Shown here piece by piece: positions 6,562 to 8,650 of a stretch of 8,650 nucleotides of DNA (position 1 is the stretch's first letter; each line of letters starts with the position of its first letter). The notes beneath the pieces are model-generated. The model made no database searches. It was not told where the DNA came from and saw only the letters and a list, made by a program, of their open reading frames with translations. This stretch comes from an uncultured Oscillospiraceae bacterium (GTDB lineage Bacteria > Bacillota > Clostridia > Oscillospirales > Oscillospiraceae), in assembly GCA_934661715.1 (NCBI GenBank), contig CAKUJL010000049.1, positions 1 through 8,650 on the forward strand, in the 5' to 3' direction. The position numbers and the translations under genes are program-made.

Positions 6562-7935
6562 ATGAGCGGCACACAACACAACAGAAGTTCGTTTACCGGA
6601 AAGCTCGGCTTCGTGCTCTCGGCGGCGGGCGCGTCCGTCGGTCTGGGCAACATCTGGCGCTTTCCGTATCTGGCGGCCAAATACGGCGGCGGCATTTTCC
6701 TGCTGGTCTACATTCTGCTGGCCATGACGTTCGGCTATACGATGATCGTCGCGGAGACCTCGCTCGGCCGCATGACCGGCAAGAGCCCCGTCGGTGCGTT
6801 CGGCGCGTTCGGCAAAAGCGGCTGGTTCAAATTCGGCGGCTGGATCAACGCCATCATCCCCATCCTGATCGTCCCCTACTACTCCGTCATCGGCGGCTGG
6901 GTCATCAAATATCTCGCGGAATACGTCCTCGGCCACGGAAGCGCCCTTGCGCAGGACGGCTATTTCGGCGCGTTCATCTCCAACGGTGTTTCGACCGAGC
7001 TCTGCTTCGTCGTTTTCGCGGCGCTGACGCTCATCATCATCTTTGCCGGCGTGGAAAACGGCATCGAGCGCGTGTCTAAGGTCATGATGCCGGTTCTGGT
7101 CGTGCTGTCGGTCATCATCGCGGTCTATTCCGTGACGCGGCCCGGCGCACTGGAGGGCGTCAAGTACTTCCTCGTGCCGAACATCCGGCATTTTTCATGG
7201 ATGACGGTCGTCTCGGCGATGGGCCAGATGTTCTACTCGCTCTCGATCGCGATGGGCATTCTCATCACCTTCGGCTCGTACATGAAAAAGGGCATTTCGA
7301 TCGAGGCGTCCACGCGCAACGTCGAGGTTTTCGACACCGCCATCGCCATTATGGCAGGTCTCATGATCATTCCCGCGGTCTTTGCCTTCTCCGGCGGCGA
7401 CCCGGAAGCACTCAAGGCAGGCCCGTCTCTGATGTTCATCACCATCCCCAAGGTTTTTGACTCCATGGGTCTCGGCACGCTCATCGGCATTTTGTTCTTC
7501 GTTCTGGTGCTCTTTGCCGCGCTGACAAGCTCGATCGCCCTGACCGAGAGCGCCGTGTCCACGTTCCAGGACGAGCTCGGCTGGGGCCGCAGCAAATCGA
7601 CCGCCATTGTCGGCGTCGTGATGCTGGCCCTCGGCACGCTTTCGTCCCTCGGCTATGGCCCGCTCGCGAACGTCACGATCATCGGCATGCAGTTTCTCGA
7701 CTTCTTCGACTTCCTGACGAACTCCGTCATGATGCCCATCGCGGCGATCGCTGTGTGCCTGCTCGTCTCGCGCGTCGTCGGCGTGAGCAAAATCGAGCGC
7801 GAGGTCCTGCTCGGCGAGGCGCAGTTCAAGCGCAAGAAGATCTTCCATACCATGATCCGCTTCCTCTGCCCCTTCTTCGCGGCCATTATTCTCCTCAGCT
7901 CCGTAGCCAACGCCTTCGGCTGGATCTCGATGTGA
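6562..7935 (+). CDS. Sodium-dependent amino-acid transporter, NSS/SNF family
   Basis: A 457-residue, roughly 11-helix membrane symporter of the neurotransmitter:sodium symporter family (LeuT fold), expected to import an amino acid or related compound with Na+. Helix 1 carries the signature GASVGLGNIWRFPY (23-36), with N30 at the LeuT Na1 ligand N27. Helix 8 carries AALTSSIALTES (319-330), whose A319, T322 and S323 match the LeuT Na2 ligands. Acidic D258 in helix 7 (FDTAIAIMAGL) fits the Asp seen near Na1 in bacterial members such as MhsT, suggesting chloride independence; this alignment is from memory. The length of about 450 with 11 helices suits the MhsT/TnaT-like bacterial branch rather than 12-helix LeuT. 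The substrate cannot be read from the sequence. The ATG has AGAGGA about 8 nt upstream. It appears to be transcribed alone. Confidence 0.95.
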   Translation: MSGTQHNRSSFTGKLGFVLSAAGASVGLGNIWRFPYLAAKYGGGIFLLVYILLAMTFGYTMIVAETSLGRMTGKSPVGAFGAFGKSGWFKFGGWINAIIPILIVPYYSVIGGWVIKYLAEYVLGHGSALAQDGYFGAFISNGVSTELCFVVFAALTLIIIFAGVENGIERVSKVMMPVLVVLSVIIAVYSVTRPGALEGVKYFLVPNIRHFSWMTVVSAMGQMFYSLSIAMGILITFGSYMKKGISIEASTRNVEVFDTAIAIMAGLMIIPAVFAFSGGDPEALKAGPSLMFITIPKVFDSMGLGTLIGILFFVLVLFAALTSSIALTESAVSTFQDELGWGRSKSTAIVGVVMLALGTLSSLGYGPLANVTIIGMQFLDFFDFLTNSVMMPIAAIAVCLLVSRVVGVSKIEREVLLGEAQFKRKKIFHTMIRFLCPFFAAIILLSSVANAFGWISM

Positions 7936-7978
7936 GCGTGAAACGCGGCAAATAGGAAACCCATCTCCATAAGCGAAC

Positions 7979-8031
7979 AGCACCCCATTTGTTAGGCAAG
8001 AACACACTTGCGCTAAGAAATGGGGTGTTTT
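7979..8031 (+). terminator. Long hairpin with T-run behind the transporter
   Basis: CACCCCATTT (7981-7990) pairs with AAATGGGGTG (8018-8027). TTAG then pairs with CTAA and GCAAG with CTTGC, around a 6-nt AACACA loop, giving 19 pairs with a single G/G mismatch between blocks. TTTTGC follows on the plus strand. It is a good terminator for the transporter gene 43 bp upstream, though the stem is longer than most. Confidence 0.7.
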
Positions 8032-8042
8032 GCTATGCAAAA

Positions 8043-8118
8043 GCACAGAAAATACGAGCTGTGCCATTTTCTCGCTCCTGCGGAGCAACCGGAATGGATG
8101 CACAAAACGTCATGCATC
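8043..8118. other. Run of three small stem-loops, function unknown
   Basis: Three perfect short inverted repeats follow the terminator-like hairpin. GCACAG/CTGTGC (8043-8048 with 8059-8064) has a 10-nt loop. GCTCC/GGAGC (8074-8078 with 8082-8086) has a 3-nt loop. GATGCA/TGCATC (8097-8102 with 8113-8118) has a 10-nt loop. They suggest a structured RNA or a palindromic mobile-element remnant, but short stems also arise by chance. Confidence 0.3.
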
Positions 8119-8246
8119 GGCATTTGCGCATTTTCGTGGTGCAGCGCTCACGCATGAAGTTTTTTGGCAAAAGGCGTATCCAAACGGTGCCGTCGAGAGC
8201 ATCCCGATGGACGCGCATCCGCGGCTGCCGTTTGATGCGCCCATAG

Positions 8247-8423
8247 CCGCTCCCCTTTTTTTCGTTCCGGTTATCTCGGCCCTCTCGGCTTGGATTCCGG
8301 GCGCTTGATGACACCATTCTGGAAATGCGTATCCTCAAACTTCTCAAAGAAAACAAAGAATCCGAACCCGTCTCCAATTACGAAGACCTGGTTCGGATTA
8401 TCTTTGTCTGGTGCGAGTGGTGA
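8247..8423 (+). pseudogene. Coding-like fragment without a start codon, unknown family
   Basis: In this frame, after a stop at 8244-8246, the reading runs 58 codons to TGA. Its last part, GFRALDDTILEMRILKLLKE followed by NKESEPVSNYEDLVRIIFVWCEW, has the composition of a real protein C-terminus. There is no ATG, GTG or TTG with a ribosome binding site upstream; the only ATG (8325) is internal. I do not recognise the family. A long stem-loop (8353-8407) lies inside it, which argues partly against coding. It may be the 3' remnant of a decayed gene. Confidence 0.3.
8353..8407. repeat. 20-bp interrupted stem-loop
   Basis: ACAAAG pairs with CTTTGT, AATCCGAACC (8359-8368) with GGTTCGGATT (8390-8399), and GTCT (8370-8373) with AGAC (8384-8387), around a 10-nt loop. 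There is a 2-nt bulge, AT, on the 3' arm and 1-nt and 2-nt interruptions near the loop. On the minus strand the 10-bp stem is followed by CTTTGTTTTCTTTG, so it could act as a minus-strand terminator. Confidence 0.55.
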
Positions 8424-8579
8424 TACAGCATTTTTCAAAAAACACAGTAATATCAATGGTTTTAGGACACCCGAACAGCGAAATTACTTGTATTCCGCCC
8501 TCTTGAAACCGTCAATTTCAGCAGCTATTGCTCGGTTCATCTCCCGGTAAGGAGACGACATCCTTGCAATAATCAGTAC

Positions 8580-8632
8580 ATAGCGCGTCTGTTACCCAAA
8601 GTGGCGCTTGGGTCGGCAGGCGCGCTATTTTT
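8580..8632 (+). terminator. Rho-independent terminator near the right edge
   Basis: ATAGCGCG (8580-8587) pairs with CGCGCTAT (8621-8628), CTG with CAG, and ACCCAA (8594-8599) with TTGGGT (8608-8613), around an 8-nt loop. TTTTTA follows on the plus strand. No intact plus-strand gene ends just before it, so its transcript may be a small RNA or a decayed gene. Confidence 0.75.
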
Positions 8633-8650
8633 ATGCCCAGATGCGGGCGA

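Larger units (their letters stand above)
7936..8650. other. 715-bp stretch without a confident gene
   Basis: Apart from the hairpins and the coding-like fragment listed separately, nothing here supports an intact gene. From about 8310 to 8580 the sequence is visibly more AT-rich than the rest of the window, with several A and T runs, and short coding-like readings occur on both strands. This fits decayed or transferred DNA between two operons. Confidence 0.5.

Noticed and set aside
6379..7191. 270-codon minus-strand open frame
   Set aside because: It covers a terminator and promoter and lies antisense to the transporter; no family resemblance.
7195..8103. 302-codon minus-strand open frame opposite the NSS transporter
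   Set aside because: Antisense shadow of a clear membrane protein gene; extreme His/Asp/Arg/Glu composition.
8390..8399. GGTTCGGATT resembling a tRNA T-arm
   Set aside because: No matching acceptor, D-arm or anticodon arm at the right spacing; the bases belong to the 20-bp stem-loop.
8290..8550. 86-codon plus-strand open frame at the right end
   Set aside because: No ribosome binding site; it overlaps the better coding-like frame and the stem-loop. Its tail (SISAAIARFISR) may be the antisense of the short minus-strand remnant.
8484..8561. 25-codon minus-strand peptide ending in EIDGFKRAEYK
   Set aside because: Coding-like in composition but very short; the only upstream purine-rich stretch abuts the ATG, so there is no usable ribosome binding site. 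It may be a remnant.

Overview
The window looks like chromosomal DNA of a GC-rich Clostridia (Firmicutes), most likely a gut Oscillospirales/Ruminococcaceae-type organism. The reasons are Gram-positive lipoprotein signal peptides, strong GGAGG ribosome binding sites, a YesM/YesN-type two-component pair, a yjdF riboswitch and a GTAGGGGC-type palindrome that I associate with this group. The taxonomic call is an inference.

Left half (25-5308, all minus strand): a sugar-sensing and uptake locus. In transcription order it holds a YesN-like response regulator with an AraC-type DNA-binding domain, a YesM-like sensor histidine kinase with an outside sensing domain, a ribose/galactose-type lipoprotein binding protein, and then, after a 304-bp gap, a galactose/glucose-binding lipoprotein of the MglB family. 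The first three genes are tightly coupled (a 4-bp ATGA overlap, then a 4-bp gap), which suggests a three-component sensor: binding protein outside, kinase in the membrane, regulator inside. The gap before mglB holds a possible terminator, a pair of 28-bp imperfect direct repeats 51 bp apart and an extended -10 promoter. This is what one would expect if the regulator switches on mglB and the transporter genes that probably follow beyond the left edge.

Middle (5309-6405, plus strand): a divergent promoter region, a small TfoX N-terminal-domain protein, then a yjdF-type riboswitch beginning about 4 nt after its stop codon, the yjdF gene and a strong rho-independent terminator. The riboswitch shows an 8-bp closing stem and a segment exactly complementary to the yjdF ribosome binding site.

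Right (6406-7935, plus strand): a short intergenic palindrome, a good promoter and an 11-helix sodium-dependent amino-acid transporter of the NSS/SNF family.

Right end (7936-8650): no confident gene. It has a long terminator-like hairpin behind the transporter, a run of small stem-loops, a more AT-rich patch with a coding-like fragment that lacks a start, a 20-bp interrupted stem-loop and a strong plus-strand terminator. It reads as a decayed or mobile-element-derived stretch, or an undescribed structured RNA. No CRISPR array, tRNA, rRNA or intact mobile element was seen.
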